A DNA stretch of 36,204 nt from Prevotella sp. UBA1104 (GCA_002314055.1 DCBP01000080.1:1-36204), one strand, 5' to 3'. Positions 1 to 7,733 are shown, counted from the first letter of the stretch. Notes: generated from the letters alone by a model not told the origin. Program-made: numbers and translations.

Positions 1-19
1 CACAAATACATATAAAACC

Positions 20-152
20 CCCGATATCGTTTTGCAAGCCTTCGGCTTACCCGTGTCATGCCCGATGTGCCCTTTAGAGAGCAAGCTCTCTGCCGTCCAC
101 ATCTGTCAAGACACTAAGAGTCGCTTCGTTCCTCTTGCAAAACGACATCGGG
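20..152. repeat. Hairpin A of a left-edge hairpin chain
   Basis: The arms at 20-38 and 134-152 are 19 bases each and complementary except at one position. Inside the loop are smaller hairpins: AAGCC-TTC-GGCTT at 36-48, AGAGAGC-AA-GCTCTCT at about 75-90, and GATGTG pairing with CACATC. No open reading frame explains the segment. It could be a folded RNA, the 3' end of a transcript entering from the left, or a palindromic mobile repeat. The sequence cannot decide between these. Confidence 0.6.
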
Positions 153-231
153 CGATAAACATAAAAAACATTTAGGGAATAGAATTAACTTTAGCAAACC
201 TTGTCCTTTGTTTTTTTATGTTTATCGCCCG
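149..231. repeat. Hairpin B, sharing a CGGG junction with hairpin A
   Basis: The arms at 149-170 and 207-231 (CGGGCGATAAACATAAAA and its complement) pair over about 20 bases with one extra T. The first four bases of the 5' arm are also the end of hairpin A's 3' arm. The A/T-rich arm gives a U-rich strand on either side, so it might act as a terminator, but the chain arrangement argues for something more than one terminator. Confidence 0.6.
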
Positions 232-356
232 AAACAAGTAAAAATGCCGAAGGCATTGACGTTGTATTGCTGCATTTCCGGCGAGAACTTGTTCTCGTAG
301 GAAATACGGCAATACAACGACAAACCCGAGGAACGAGGGTTTTACTTGGTTCGGGT
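228..356. repeat. Hairpin C with a nested near-palindrome of about 60 bases
   Basis: The outer arms, CCCGAAACAAGTAAAA at 228-243 and its near-complement at 340-355, enclose three further hairpins. These are ATGCC-GAA-GGCAT at 244-256, a long stem from CGTTGTATTGC (260-270) to GCAATACAACG (309-319) with GAGAACTTGTTCTC at its tip, and AAACCC...GGGTTT at 322-342. The 5' arm shares CCCG with hairpin B's 3' arm. The multibranch design suggests a structured RNA or a composite of palindromic elements. Confidence 0.6.
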
Positions 357-366
357 GTTTTAAATG

Positions 367-438
367 TTTTTGTCTAAAAAATAAATCTATTATCTGCCGA
401 CAATATATATTATCGGCAGAATATTTTTTTAGACAAAA
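367..438. terminator. Hairpin D, bidirectional terminator-like double stem
   Basis: The inner arms at 393-420 form a 28-base near-palindrome beginning TCTGCCGA and ending TCGGCAGA. They are enclosed by complementary A-rich and T-rich arms at 367-382 and 422-438. The T7 run after the inner stem resembles an intrinsic terminator on the + strand, and the A run before it would serve the - strand. It lies between an unseen left neighbour and the argR promoter. Confidence 0.55.
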
Positions 439-545
439 CCGAAAATCAATAACCTTAATTGTAATAGTAGAAATAATATCAGTTGCTTTTTAGAAGATGG
501 GAAATAGAATGAATATACGGACAATATACTGAAAAGCATCGCGTG

Positions 546-559
546 TGAATATAAATTGA
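546..559. promoter_or_regulatory. Candidate ARG box upstream of argR
   Basis: TGAATATAAATTGA matches the ArgR consensus TGAATWWWWATTCA at 13 of 14 positions. It lies about 20 bases upstream of the putative argR -33 element. The consensus is from other bacteria, so binding by this Bacteroidetes ArgR is inference. Confidence 0.45.
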
Positions 560-575
560 TAAAAATATACATAAA

Positions 576-611
576 AACTTGTATATATGTATAAACTTGC
601 ATATATTTGCA
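576..611. promoter_or_regulatory. Two tandem 18-base ArgR-operator-like repeats
   Basis: AACTTGTATATATGTATA at 576-593 is followed directly by AACTTGCATATATTTGCA at 594-611. The 18-base period equals the classical ARG box length. The second copy contains the palindrome-like TGCATATATTTGCA. A third partial copy, AACTTGAATA, begins near 648. The repeats cover the predicted -33 and -7 elements, which would suit autorepression by occlusion. Confidence 0.4.
578..609 (+). promoter_or_regulatory. Promoter of argR
   Basis: TATATTTG at 602-609 fits the Bacteroidetes -7 box TAnnTTTG. CTTG at 578-581 can serve as the -33 element with 20 bases between them. Transcription would begin near 615, giving a leader of about 55 bases. 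Confidence 0.45.
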
Positions 612-669
612 TCAAAATAGAATAAAAACAAAGTTTTCAGAGTCGGGAACTTGAATAAAAATACTAACG

Positions 670-1149
670 ATGAGAGAGAAAAGCAATAGAATGGAAGTCC
701 TGAAGATGCTCATATCGAGCCAGGAACTCGGCAGTCAGGAGGAAGTGCTGCGTGCCCTCGAGAAAGAGGGATACCGTATCACCCAGGCAACCCTGAGCCG
801 CGACATGAAGCAGCTCAAGGTGGCAAAGGCGGCGAGCATGAACGGTAAATATATATACGTTCTGCCAAACGAGACAATGTATAAGCGAGTTCCGAGTACA
901 ACCTCAGTGAGAGACATGCTTCAGTCTACGGGATTCCGCTCGATAAACTTCTCCGGCAACATGGCTGTGATAAAGACGCGCCCTGGATATGCCAGCAGTA
1001 TAGCATACAATATAGACAACAGTGATATACCCGAAATACTCGGTACCATAGCCGGCGACGACACCATATTTATCGTAAAGCGTCAGGGAGTGGCAAACGA
1101 TGAGGTGATAGAGAGATTGCGCCATATATTGCCAAACATAGAATATTAA
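670..1149 (+). CDS. argR: Arginine repressor ArgR
   Basis: This 159-residue protein has the length and two-domain layout of ArgR: an N-terminal winged-helix DNA-binding domain (about 1-75) and a C-terminal hexamerisation and arginine-binding domain (about 85-155). The DNA-binding stretch SQEEVLRAL...ITQATLSRDMKQL is diagnostic. The C-terminal part carries GTIAGDDTIF, where the GDD is the usual arginine contact. ATG at 670 places the start at the expected distance from the first helix. A later ATG at 691 is possible but would shorten the N-terminus. The gene heads the arg cluster, and ARG-like boxes lie on its own promoter, so it probably represses itself and the downstream genes when arginine is plentiful. 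Confidence 0.95.
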   Translation: MREKSNRMEVLKMLISSQELGSQEEVLRALEKEGYRITQATLSRDMKQLKVAKAASMNGKYIYVLPNETMYKRVPSTTSVRDMLQSTGFRSINFSGNMAVIKTRPGYASSIAYNIDNSDIPEILGTIAGDDTIFIVKRQGVANDEVIERLRHILPNIEY

Positions 1150-1166
1150 AGTATTAAAATACAGGA

Positions 1167-1757
1167 ATGGAAGAGATAAAAGTGATGGTGGCTGATGCCT
1201 CGCATGAGAAATACGTAGACACCATACTTAAAACCATCGAAGACGCCGCAAAGGTACGCGGCACGGGTATCGCAAAGCGAACCCACGAATACGTAACGAC
1301 AAAGATGCGCGAGGCAAAGGCGGTGATAGCCTTGAGCGGCGAACGCTTTGCCGGATTCAGCTACATTGAGACTTGGGAAAACAAGCATTACGTAACCACT
1401 TCGGGACTTATCGTGCATCCCGATTTCCGCGGTTGCGGACTCGCCAAGCGTATAAAGGACATGACGTTCACGCTGGCTCGCACACGCTGGCCGGAGGCAA
1501 AGATATTCAGTTTGACGAGCGGTGCCGCCGTGATGAGAATGAACACACAGCTCGGATATAAGCCCGTTACCTTCGCCTCGCTTACCGACGACGAGGCTTT
1601 CTGGCGAGGATGCGAGGGATGCTGCAATGTTGACGTCTTGAAGCGAACGGGCAGGAAGTACTGCATCTGCACCGGCATGCTCTACGACCCGGAGGAACAT
1701 CTTCCCTGCAAACTGCCGGAGGAAGTGCTGGAGAGGATTAAAAGATTGAAAGATTGA
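1167..1757 (+). CDS. GNAT acyltransferase of the arginine cluster (putative N-acylglutamate synthase)
   Basis: This 196-residue GNAT protein carries the acyl-CoA-binding signature HPDFRGCGLAKRI at about residues 84-96 (R-x-x-G-x-A form) and motif B near NTQLGYKPV. It lies between argR and argG, as in many Bacteroidales. It is therefore a good candidate for the first step of arginine synthesis, acylation of glutamate. Bacteroides is known to use succinylated intermediates, so the acyl donor could be succinyl-CoA rather than acetyl-CoA; the sequence does not settle this. Oddly, the C-terminus has a cysteine cluster (C149, C152, C153, C166, C168, C181) that might bind metal. It begins 17 bases after argR and is probably co-transcribed. 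Confidence 0.75.
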   Translation: MEEIKVMVADASHEKYVDTILKTIEDAAKVRGTGIAKRTHEYVTTKMREAKAVIALSGERFAGFSYIETWENKHYVTTSGLIVHPDFRGCGLAKRIKDMTFTLARTRWPEAKIFSLTSGAAVMRMNTQLGYKPVTFASLTDDEAFWRGCEGCCNVDVLKRTGRKYCICTGMLYDPEEHLPCKLPEEVLERIKRLKD

Positions 1758-1786
1758 AAGATTGAAGAATTGAAAGATTGAAAAAA
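1738..1786 (+). repeat. Short-unit repeat AGATTGAA in the argG leader
   Basis: AAAGATTGAA-type units of 8 to 10 bases occur about five times across the end of the GNAT gene and the 37-base gap before argG. The array overlaps the GNAT stop codon, so unit gain or loss could change the last residues (KRLKD) and the spacing to argG. Confidence 0.7.
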
Positions 1787-1794
1787 CAAGAGAT

Positions 1795-3003
1795 ATGGAA
1801 GAGAAGAAGAAAAAAGTGGTAGTCGCCTTCAGTGGCGGACTCGACACATCATATACAGTGATGAAACTCACGAAAGACGGATACGAGGTGTATGCCGCAT
1901 GTGCCAACACCGGCGGATTCAGCAAGGAACAGCTCAAGAAGAATGAGGAGAATGCCTATAAACTCGGGGCTAAGGCTTATGTTACGCTCGACGTTACACA
2001 GGAGTATTACGAAAAATCACTGAAATACATGATTTTCGGTAACGTGATGCGAAACAACTGCTATCCTATCTCCGTATCGTCGGAGCGTATCTTCCAGGCT
2101 ATCGCCATAGCCAGATATGCCAAGGAGATTGGAGCTGACGCCATCGCACACGGTTCGACGGGAGCCGGCAACGACCAGATTCGTTTCGATATGACATTCC
2201 TCGTTATGGCACCGGGAGTGGAGATTATTACCCTGACCCGCGACCACGCACTGAGTCGTCAGGAAGAAGTAGACTATCTGAACGAAAACGGATTCTCGGC
2301 AGATTTCACAAAACTGAAATATTCTTATAATGTAGGTATCTGGGGGACAAGTATCTGCGGCGGCGAACTGCTCGACCCGGCACAGGGACTGCCCGAAGAG
2401 GCATATCTGAAACACGTAACGGCAGAGAAGCCCGAGGCGGAACTCAAGATAACATTCGAGAAAGGAGAGATCGCAGCCGTAAACGGAGAGCCGTTTGCCG
2501 ATAAGGTGGCGGCAATACAGAAGATTGAAGAGATTGGAGCCGCTTATGCTATCGGCAGAGACTGCAACGTGGGCGATACTATAATAGGTATAAAGGGACG
2601 CGTGGGCTTTGAGGCAGCTGCTCCGAAACTCATCATCGAGGCTCACCGCTTGCTGGAGAAATCCACGCTGAGCAAATGGCAGCAGTACTGGAAAGACCAG
2701 GTATCCAACTGGTATGGCATGTTCCTCCACGAGAGTCAGTATCTGGAGCCGGTGATGCCGGATATCGAGGCGATGCTCACTTCATCGCAGCGCAACGTGA
2801 ACGGTACGGCAATCCTGAAACTCCGTCCGTACGGATTCGAAACCGTGGGCGTGGACTCTGCCGACGACCTGCAGAAGTCGAAGCTCGGAGAATACGGAGA
2901 GATGCAGCACGGATGGACATCTGAGGATGCTAAGGGATTCATCAAGGTGCTGAGCACACCGCTGAGAGTTTATTACGGTATTCATCCGGAGGAGAAGAGA
3001 TAA
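1795..3003 (+). CDS. argG: Argininosuccinate synthase
   Basis: This 402-residue enzyme joins citrulline and aspartate with ATP to form argininosuccinate, the penultimate step of arginine synthesis, in the cytoplasm. The N-terminal PP-loop SGGLDTS is at residues 13-19. The family motif HGSTGAGNDQIRF follows near 120, and SSERIFQA and ICGGELLDP are also typical. Length is normal for the family. The start ATG at 1795 is followed by a lysine-rich opening before the first strand VVVAFSGG. It follows the GNAT gene by 37 bases and is separated from argC by an unusual repeat block, so argC expression may depend on readthrough. Confidence 0.96.
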   Translation: MEEKKKKVVVAFSGGLDTSYTVMKLTKDGYEVYAACANTGGFSKEQLKKNEENAYKLGAKAYVTLDVTQEYYEKSLKYMIFGNVMRNNCYPISVSSERIFQAIAIARYAKEIGADAIAHGSTGAGNDQIRFDMTFLVMAPGVEIITLTRDHALSRQEEVDYLNENGFSADFTKLKYSYNVGIWGTSICGGELLDPAQGLPEEAYLKHVTAEKPEAELKITFEKGEIAAVNGEPFADKVAAIQKIEEIGAAYAIGRDCNVGDTIIGIKGRVGFEAAAPKLIIEAHRLLEKSTLSKWQQYWKDQVSNWYGMFLHESQYLEPVMPDIEAMLTSSQRNVNGTAILKLRPYGFETVGVDSADDLQKSKLGEYGEMQHGWTSEDAKGFIKVLSTPLRVYYGIHPEEKR

Positions 3004-3291
3004 AAACCCACCCTGGCCCTCCCGAAGGGAGGGAAGGAGAAACCACACGAAGGGGTGGAATGGAAATGGCTAATATATATAATATGGTCATTAAATAAAC
3101 GAATATAATATCCAATTTTAAGAAGAAGCCCAAGCACTTTAGGTGTCTCATTCCCTCCCTTTGGTAGGGTCAGGGTGGGTTTCATGGTGTTTAAATAAAC
3201 GAATATAATATCCAATTTTAAGAAGAAGCCCAAACGCTTTAGGTGTCTCATTCCCTCCCTTTGGTAGGGTCAGGGTGGGTTTTTATGGTGT
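3003..3291. repeat. 100-base tandem duplication plus inverted partner between argG and argC
   Basis: Copies at 3091-3190 and 3191-3291 have a period of 100 bases. They differ at two adjacent sites (AGCAC versus AACGC), at one base near the end, and by one extra T. Each ends with TCCCTCCCTTTGGTAGGGTC then AGGGTGGGTTT. Bases 3003-3033, starting at the argG stop codon, are an imperfect inverted copy (about 27 of 31) of that ending. The RNA could pair the first arm with either later arm, followed by a T-rich run at 3281-3297. It looks like a duplicated REP-like element that may act as a weak terminator or mRNA stabiliser. Confidence 0.85.
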
Positions 3292-3301
3292 TTTTTTAAT
3301 T

Positions 3302-4300
3302 ATGAAGATAGGAATACTTGGAGCTGCCGGATATACGGGCGGCGAACTGATAAGGCTCTTGCTAAATCATCCGGAGGCGGAGATAGTCTTTGCCAATAGC
3401 GAGAGCAATGCCGGGAATCTTGTGGCTGATGTGCACGAAGGACTCTACGGTGACACTGATATGAAGTTTACGGCAGATATGCCATTCGATGAAGTCGACG
3501 TGGTGTTCTTCTGCTTCGGTCATGGCAAGAGCGAGGCTTTCCTCAAGGAACACAACGTTCCGGAAACGGTTAAGATAATAGACCTGGCACAGGACTTCCG
3601 TCTTGCGCCGGAAACCCTGACAGCAACGCAGCATCCTACACCTGCGGCACACGACTTCGTCTACGGTCTGCCGGAACTCAACAAGCAGTTGATAGCAAAG
3701 GCAAGCCATGTGGCAAACCCGGGATGCTTCGCCACTTGCATTCAGCTCGGACTGCTGCCGGCGGCAAAGATGAAGCTGATTAACGGCGACGTGAGCGTGA
3801 ATGCCATAACGGGAAGTACGGGAGCCGGACAGAAACCGGGGGCTACGACCCATTTCTCATGGCGCAACAGCAACATGAGCATATACAAGGCTTTCTCGCA
3901 TCAGCACGTGCCGGAGATAAGACAGAGCCTGAAGAAGGCACAGGGGTATCTCGATGCTGCCATCGACTTTATCCCTTATCGCGGCGACTTCGCCAGAGGA
4001 ATATTCGCCACCGAGGTGGTGAAGACCGACAAGCCGATTGAGGAAATTGTAGAAGGATACAAGGAGTTCTACAAGGATGCAGCCTTCACTCACTATGTTG
4101 ACAAGTCTATAGACTTGAAGCAGGCGGTGAATACAAACAAGTGTCTGGTGCATTGCGACAAATACGGCGACAAGCTACTCATCACTTCGTGTATCGACAA
4201 CTTGCTGAAGGGTGCCGTGGGACAGGCGGTGCAGAATATGAACATTATGTTCGGTGTCGAGGAGACTGCCGGACTGAAACTTAAAGCGGGAGCATTTTAA
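3302..4300 (+). CDS. argC: N-acetyl(or succinyl)-gamma-glutamyl-phosphate reductase
   Basis: This 332-residue NADPH-dependent reductase converts N-acyl-glutamyl-phosphate to the semialdehyde. The Rossmann motif GAAGYTGGE is at residues 7-15, and the catalytic cysteine is C142 in NPGCFATC. The start at 3302 was chosen because MKIGILGAAGYTGG is the normal family N-terminus. An in-frame start at 3275 would add nine residues translated from the upstream repeat region. The gene ends two bases before argD, which indicates one transcript. In Bacteroides relatives this pathway runs on succinylated intermediates, so the acyl group here is uncertain. Confidence 0.95.
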   Translation: MKIGILGAAGYTGGELIRLLLNHPEAEIVFANSESNAGNLVADVHEGLYGDTDMKFTADMPFDEVDVVFFCFGHGKSEAFLKEHNVPETVKIIDLAQDFRLAPETLTATQHPTPAAHDFVYGLPELNKQLIAKASHVANPGCFATCIQLGLLPAAKMKLINGDVSVNAITGSTGAGQKPGATTHFSWRNSNMSIYKAFSHQHVPEIRQSLKKAQGYLDAAIDFIPYRGDFARGIFATEVVKTDKPIEEIVEGYKEFYKDAAFTHYVDKSIDLKQAVNTNKCLVHCDKYGDKLLITSCIDNLLKGAVGQAVQNMNIMFGVEETAGLKLKAGAF

Positions 4301-4302
4301 AT

Positions 4303-5445
4303 ATGAAACTATACGACGTTTATCCTCTATATGATATTAATATAGTAAGAGGTAAAGGATGCAAGGTGTGGGACGAGAACGGACAGGAATATCTCGACCT
4401 CTACGGCGGACATGCCGTAATCAGCATAGGCCATTGCAACCAGCATTATGTGGAGAAACTCACGGAGCAACTCGGCAAACTCGGCTTCTACAGCAACTCT
4501 GTAATCAACAAACTGCAGGTGGAACTTGCCGAAAGACTCGGTAAGGCATCGGGCTACGACGACTACCAGCTCTTCCTCATCAACAGTGGTGCCGAGGCTA
4601 ACGAGAATGCGCTGAAGCTCGCCTCGTTCACCAACGGACGGACAAGGGTCCTGTCGCTCGAAAAAGCTTTCCACGGCAGAACATCTCTCGCCGTTGAGGC
4701 TACAAACAACCCGAAGATTATAGCCCCGATTAATGATAACGGACATGTAACCTATCTGCCTATCAACGACCTCGAGGCTTGGGAGAAGGAACTCTCTAAG
4801 GGTGATGTCTGCGCCTGTATCATTGAGTGCATTCAGGGAGTGGGCGGAGTGAATATGGTTACGCTGGAATTTGCCCAGGGCTTGCAGAAGGCTTGCAAGA
4901 AATACGGCACATTTCTAATCTGCGACGAGATACAGTGTGGCTACGGCAGAAGCGGAAAGTTCTTCGCCCACCAGTGGCTCGGCATCCGACCAGACATCAT
5001 CACCTGTGCCAAGGGCATAGGCAACGGTTTCCCTATGGGAGCAGTGCTCATCTCGCCCGAATTCAAACCTGTCTACGGACAGCTCGGAACTACCTTCGGC
5101 GGTAACCACCTCGCTTGTACGGCGGCACTTGCCGTGCTCGACGTGTTCGAACAGGAGGGACTCGTGGAGAATGCCCATCTCGTGGGAGAATATCTTATCA
5201 AGGAACTTGAGGAGCTGCGCCAGCGCAACCGTCATATCCTTGAGGTGAGGGGCAGAGGACTGATGGTTGGCGTGGTTCTCGATATTCCGCATAAGGAGGT
5301 GCGCTCTAAGCTTATCCACGAGCAGCATTGCTTCACGGGATGTGCCGGGACGAATATTCTGAGAATACTGCCGCCGCTCTGTCTGTCGAAGGGAGAGGTG
5401 GACGAGTTTATCATCCGCTTGGAAAACGTGTTGAACGAACTGTAA
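4303..5445 (+). CDS. argD: N-acetyl(or succinyl)-ornithine aminotransferase
   Basis: This 380-residue class III PLP aminotransferase exchanges the amino group between glutamate and the N-acyl semialdehyde to form N-acylornithine. SGAEANENALKLA lies near residues 95-107. The PLP-contacting ICDEIQCGYGR is near 206-216, and the Schiff-base lysine is K237 in CAKGIGNGFPMG. Length is near the lower end for ArgD. ATG at 4303 follows the argC stop almost directly. Position between argC and proC favours ArgD over other ornithine-family aminotransferases. Confidence 0.93.
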   Translation: MKLYDVYPLYDINIVRGKGCKVWDENGQEYLDLYGGHAVISIGHCNQHYVEKLTEQLGKLGFYSNSVINKLQVELAERLGKASGYDDYQLFLINSGAEANENALKLASFTNGRTRVLSLEKAFHGRTSLAVEATNNPKIIAPINDNGHVTYLPINDLEAWEKELSKGDVCACIIECIQGVGGVNMVTLEFAQGLQKACKKYGTFLICDEIQCGYGRSGKFFAHQWLGIRPDIITCAKGIGNGFPMGAVLISPEFKPVYGQLGTTFGGNHLACTAALAVLDVFEQEGLVENAHLVGEYLIKELEELRQRNRHILEVRGRGLMVGVVLDIPHKEVRSKLIHEQHCFTGCAGTNILRILPPLCLSKGEVDEFIIRLENVLNEL

Positions 5446-5480
5446 GTAACGGACTATAATCAGCTAAAACAGCTTTGACG

Positions 5481-6263
5481 ATGAAAATATCTATAATAGG
5501 AGCAGGGGCGATGGGCGGTGCCATTGCCGAAGGACTGCTGAAGTGTGAGGAAGCAAAAGCCGAGAACCTCACTGTGTGCGACCATAACCAGAGCACGATG
5601 GATCATTTTGCCAGTCTTGGAGCGAGCGTTACATCCGACAACGGCGTTGCCGCTGCCGAAGGTGACATCGTGATGGTCGTTGTGAAACCATGGTGCGTGG
5701 AGAAGACGCTAAGTGGAATTAAAGACGCGCTCGACTATAAGAACCAGATTCTCGTGGTTGTGGCTGCCGGAATATCATCGGAACAAATCAATGCATGGAT
5801 GGATAAAGGCGGCGAGAAACCGTCGCTTTTCCTCGTTATGCCGAATATCGCTATTGCCCAGAAGGCCTCAATGACCTTCATCTCTGCCGCCGGAGCATCA
5901 CAGGGTGAGATAAATGCCGTAACTGATGTCTTTAATGAATTGGGCGAAACTCTCTTTATGGACGAAAGTCTCTTCCCCGCAGCCACCGCCATGTCGTGCG
6001 GCATCGGCTATGCCATGCGATACGTGAGGGCAAACGTGGAAGGTGCCGTGGAGATTGGTTTCAAGGCTAAGGCGGCGCAGAAGATTGTGTTGCAGACGAT
6101 AAAAGGTGCCGTGGAGCTGCTTCAGGCTTCGGGCGAGCATCCAGAGGCGGCTATCGACAAGGTTACGACACCGGGCGGCATCACCATACGTGGACTAAAC
6201 GAGATGGAACATGCCGGATTTACAAGTGCCGTGATTCGTGGATTGAAGGCAGGGAAAGTATAG
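5481..6263 (+). CDS. proC: Pyrroline-5-carboxylate reductase
   Basis: This 260-residue enzyme reduces pyrroline-5-carboxylate to proline with NAD(P)H. The dinucleotide-binding motif IIGAGAMGGAIAEGL is at residues 5-19, and the C-terminal dimer domain carries TPGGITIRGLNEME, the P5CR signature. ATG at 5481 was preferred; an upstream TTG at 5475 would add only two residues. The gene closes the arginine cluster after a 35-base gap. That links proline supply to the cluster's regulation, while its pathway partners proB and proA lie near the other end of the window. Confidence 0.94.
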   Translation: MKISIIGAGAMGGAIAEGLLKCEEAKAENLTVCDHNQSTMDHFASLGASVTSDNGVAAAEGDIVMVVVKPWCVEKTLSGIKDALDYKNQILVVVAAGISSEQINAWMDKGGEKPSLFLVMPNIAIAQKASMTFISAAGASQGEINAVTDVFNELGETLFMDESLFPAATAMSCGIGYAMRYVRANVEGAVEIGFKAKAAQKIVLQTIKGAVELLQASGEHPEAAIDKVTTPGGITIRGLNEMEHAGFTSAVIRGLKAGKV

Positions 6264-6279
6264 TTTTTATGCTGAAATA

Positions 6280-6311
6280 TTTGTGTTATGTGTGAAAAAT
6301 GTGTATTTTTG
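6280..6311 (+). promoter_or_regulatory. Promoter of the DUF4143 ATPase gene
   Basis: TATTTTTG at 6304-6311 fits TAnnTTTG, with TTTG at 6280-6283 as the -33 element and a 20-base spacer. The surrounding sequence is an imperfect palindrome of TGTGAAAAAT and TATTTTTGCACA. Confidence 0.55.
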
Positions 6312-6328
6312 CACAAATCAAGTATCAA

Positions 6329-6350
6329 AAATGTGTAAAATTACACATTT
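6329..6350. promoter_or_regulatory. Operator-like palindrome
   Basis: AAATGTGTAA-AA-TTACACATTT has perfect 10-base arms. It lies just downstream of the predicted -7 box and 22 bases before the ATPase start. No regulator gene is adjacent, and a mRNA hairpin is an alternative reading. Confidence 0.45.
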
Positions 6351-6371
6351 CCCACACATAAACAAAATTGT

Positions 6372-7685
6372 ATGTTTGACAGAGTAATTATAAAGGAGCT
6401 TGAAGCATGGAAAAACAAGGAAGGTAGAAAACCCTTGATAATGCTTGGTGCAAGACAAGTAGGAAAGACCTCCGTATTGAAAAGATTCGGCAAGGAGCAG
6501 TTTGAACACTGTGCCTATTTCAGCTTGGATGAGGAAGATGGATTGTGTGATATATTTCGGGCTACAAAAAATCCCGTCCAGATTATAGAACAATTGTCTT
6601 TCCTTACAGACGAACCGATTTTGCCGCAAAAGACTCTCTTGATTCTCGACGAGATACAAAATTGTCCTGAGGCTATCAGCAGTATGAAGTATTTTTGTGA
6701 GAAGACTCCGGAATACGCTGTTGCATGTGCAGGCTCGCTGTTGGGTTTAGCATTTGGGCATGAAGGTTTCTCTTTTCCTGTAGGCAAGGTAGACCACCTG
6801 AATATGTATCCTGTCACTTTTTCGGAGTTCCTGTCGCAAAAGGATGCCGGGCTTTATCGTTACTATCAGTCGATAGACAGTCTGGACCCATTGCCGCAAG
6901 TGTTTTTCGATAGGTTGTCTCAGGCTTTTACTGCCTATCGCATATCCGGGGGGATGCCGGAAGCGGCAATGAAAATGATAAAACTGGATATGAAAGGGGT
7001 TGAGCAAACTTTGCAGAACATTTTGCAAGATTATTCCCTGGATTTCGTAAAGCATGCTTCGCCGTTGCTTGCCAACAGAATATCTCACGTGTGGAATTCA
7101 CTGCCGTCACAACTGGCTAAGGAGAACAGGAAGTTCGTTTATCAGCTTGTGCGTCCCGGAGCAAGAGCCAGAGAGTATGAAGATGCGCTGATATGGTTGC
7201 AAAATGCCGGATTGATACATAAAGTAAGTCTTTGTATGACACCACAGATTCCATTGAAATCATACGAGGACTTGAGTATTTTCAAGATATATTGTCTTGA
7301 TGTCGGTTTGTTGAGGGTCCTTTCTGAATTAAGTCCTGAAGCATATCTCAATGACTCTCCGGCATTTAAAGAATACAAGGGCGCACTTGCAGAAAACTAT
7401 ATACTTCAAAGTCTGCTTGCAAACGGGATAAATTGTTCGCGTTACTGGGCTTCTGGAAATAAGGCAGAAGTGGAGTTTATCGTGCAACATGGCGTGGATG
7501 TTGTTCCGATAGAGGTTAAGTCGGGGAAAAGCGTAACGGGAAGAAGTCTTATAGAGTATAACAAAAAGTATTCTCCAAGTTTACGTGTCAGATTTTCCAT
7601 GCTTAATCTTAAACGTGACGGTACGTTGGTTAACATTCCGTTGTTCTTGGCTGACAGGGTTAAAGACTTGTGTAGAATCGTTTGA
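6372..7685 (+). CDS. AAA-family ATPase with DUF4143 domain
   Basis: This 437-residue protein belongs to the ATP-binding AAA_14/DUF4143 family common in Bacteroidetes, whose biological role is unclear. The Walker A motif GARQVGKT is at residues 26-33 and Walker B LLILDE at 89-94. The C-terminal part holds NKAEVEFIVQ...VPIEVKSGKS (about 360-385), which resembles a PD-(D/E)XK nuclease-like fold with E...E-x-K. Whether it cuts DNA is not known. It stands alone with its own promoter and a palindrome. Its codon use and GC content appear lower than in the arg genes, which fits a gene that moves between genomes. No toxin or antitoxin partner is adjacent. Confidence 0.85.
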   Translation: MFDRVIIKELEAWKNKEGRKPLIMLGARQVGKTSVLKRFGKEQFEHCAYFSLDEEDGLCDIFRATKNPVQIIEQLSFLTDEPILPQKTLLILDEIQNCPEAISSMKYFCEKTPEYAVACAGSLLGLAFGHEGFSFPVGKVDHLNMYPVTFSEFLSQKDAGLYRYYQSIDSLDPLPQVFFDRLSQAFTAYRISGGMPEAAMKMIKLDMKGVEQTLQNILQDYSLDFVKHASPLLANRISHVWNSLPSQLAKENRKFVYQLVRPGARAREYEDALIWLQNAGLIHKVSLCMTPQIPLKSYEDLSIFKIYCLDVGLLRVLSELSPEAYLNDSPAFKEYKGALAENYILQSLLANGINCSRYWASGNKAEVEFIVQHGVDVVPIEVKSGKSVTGRSLIEYNKKYSPSLRVRFSMLNLKRDGTLVNIPLFLADRVKDLCRIV

Positions 7686-7733
7686 TATAATAGTACGATT
7701 GAAGGTCGGTCCTAAGAAAACGTCACGAAACGG

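Noticed and set aside
1..440. Known riboswitch or tmRNA
   Set aside because: No consensus of a known class, such as TPP, cobalamin or SAM riboswitch or a tRNA-like end, could be recognised by eye.
1146..1937. 263-codon open frame antisense to the GNAT gene and the start of argG
   Set aside because: It includes low-complexity residues translated from the AGATTGAA array and has no recognisable family.
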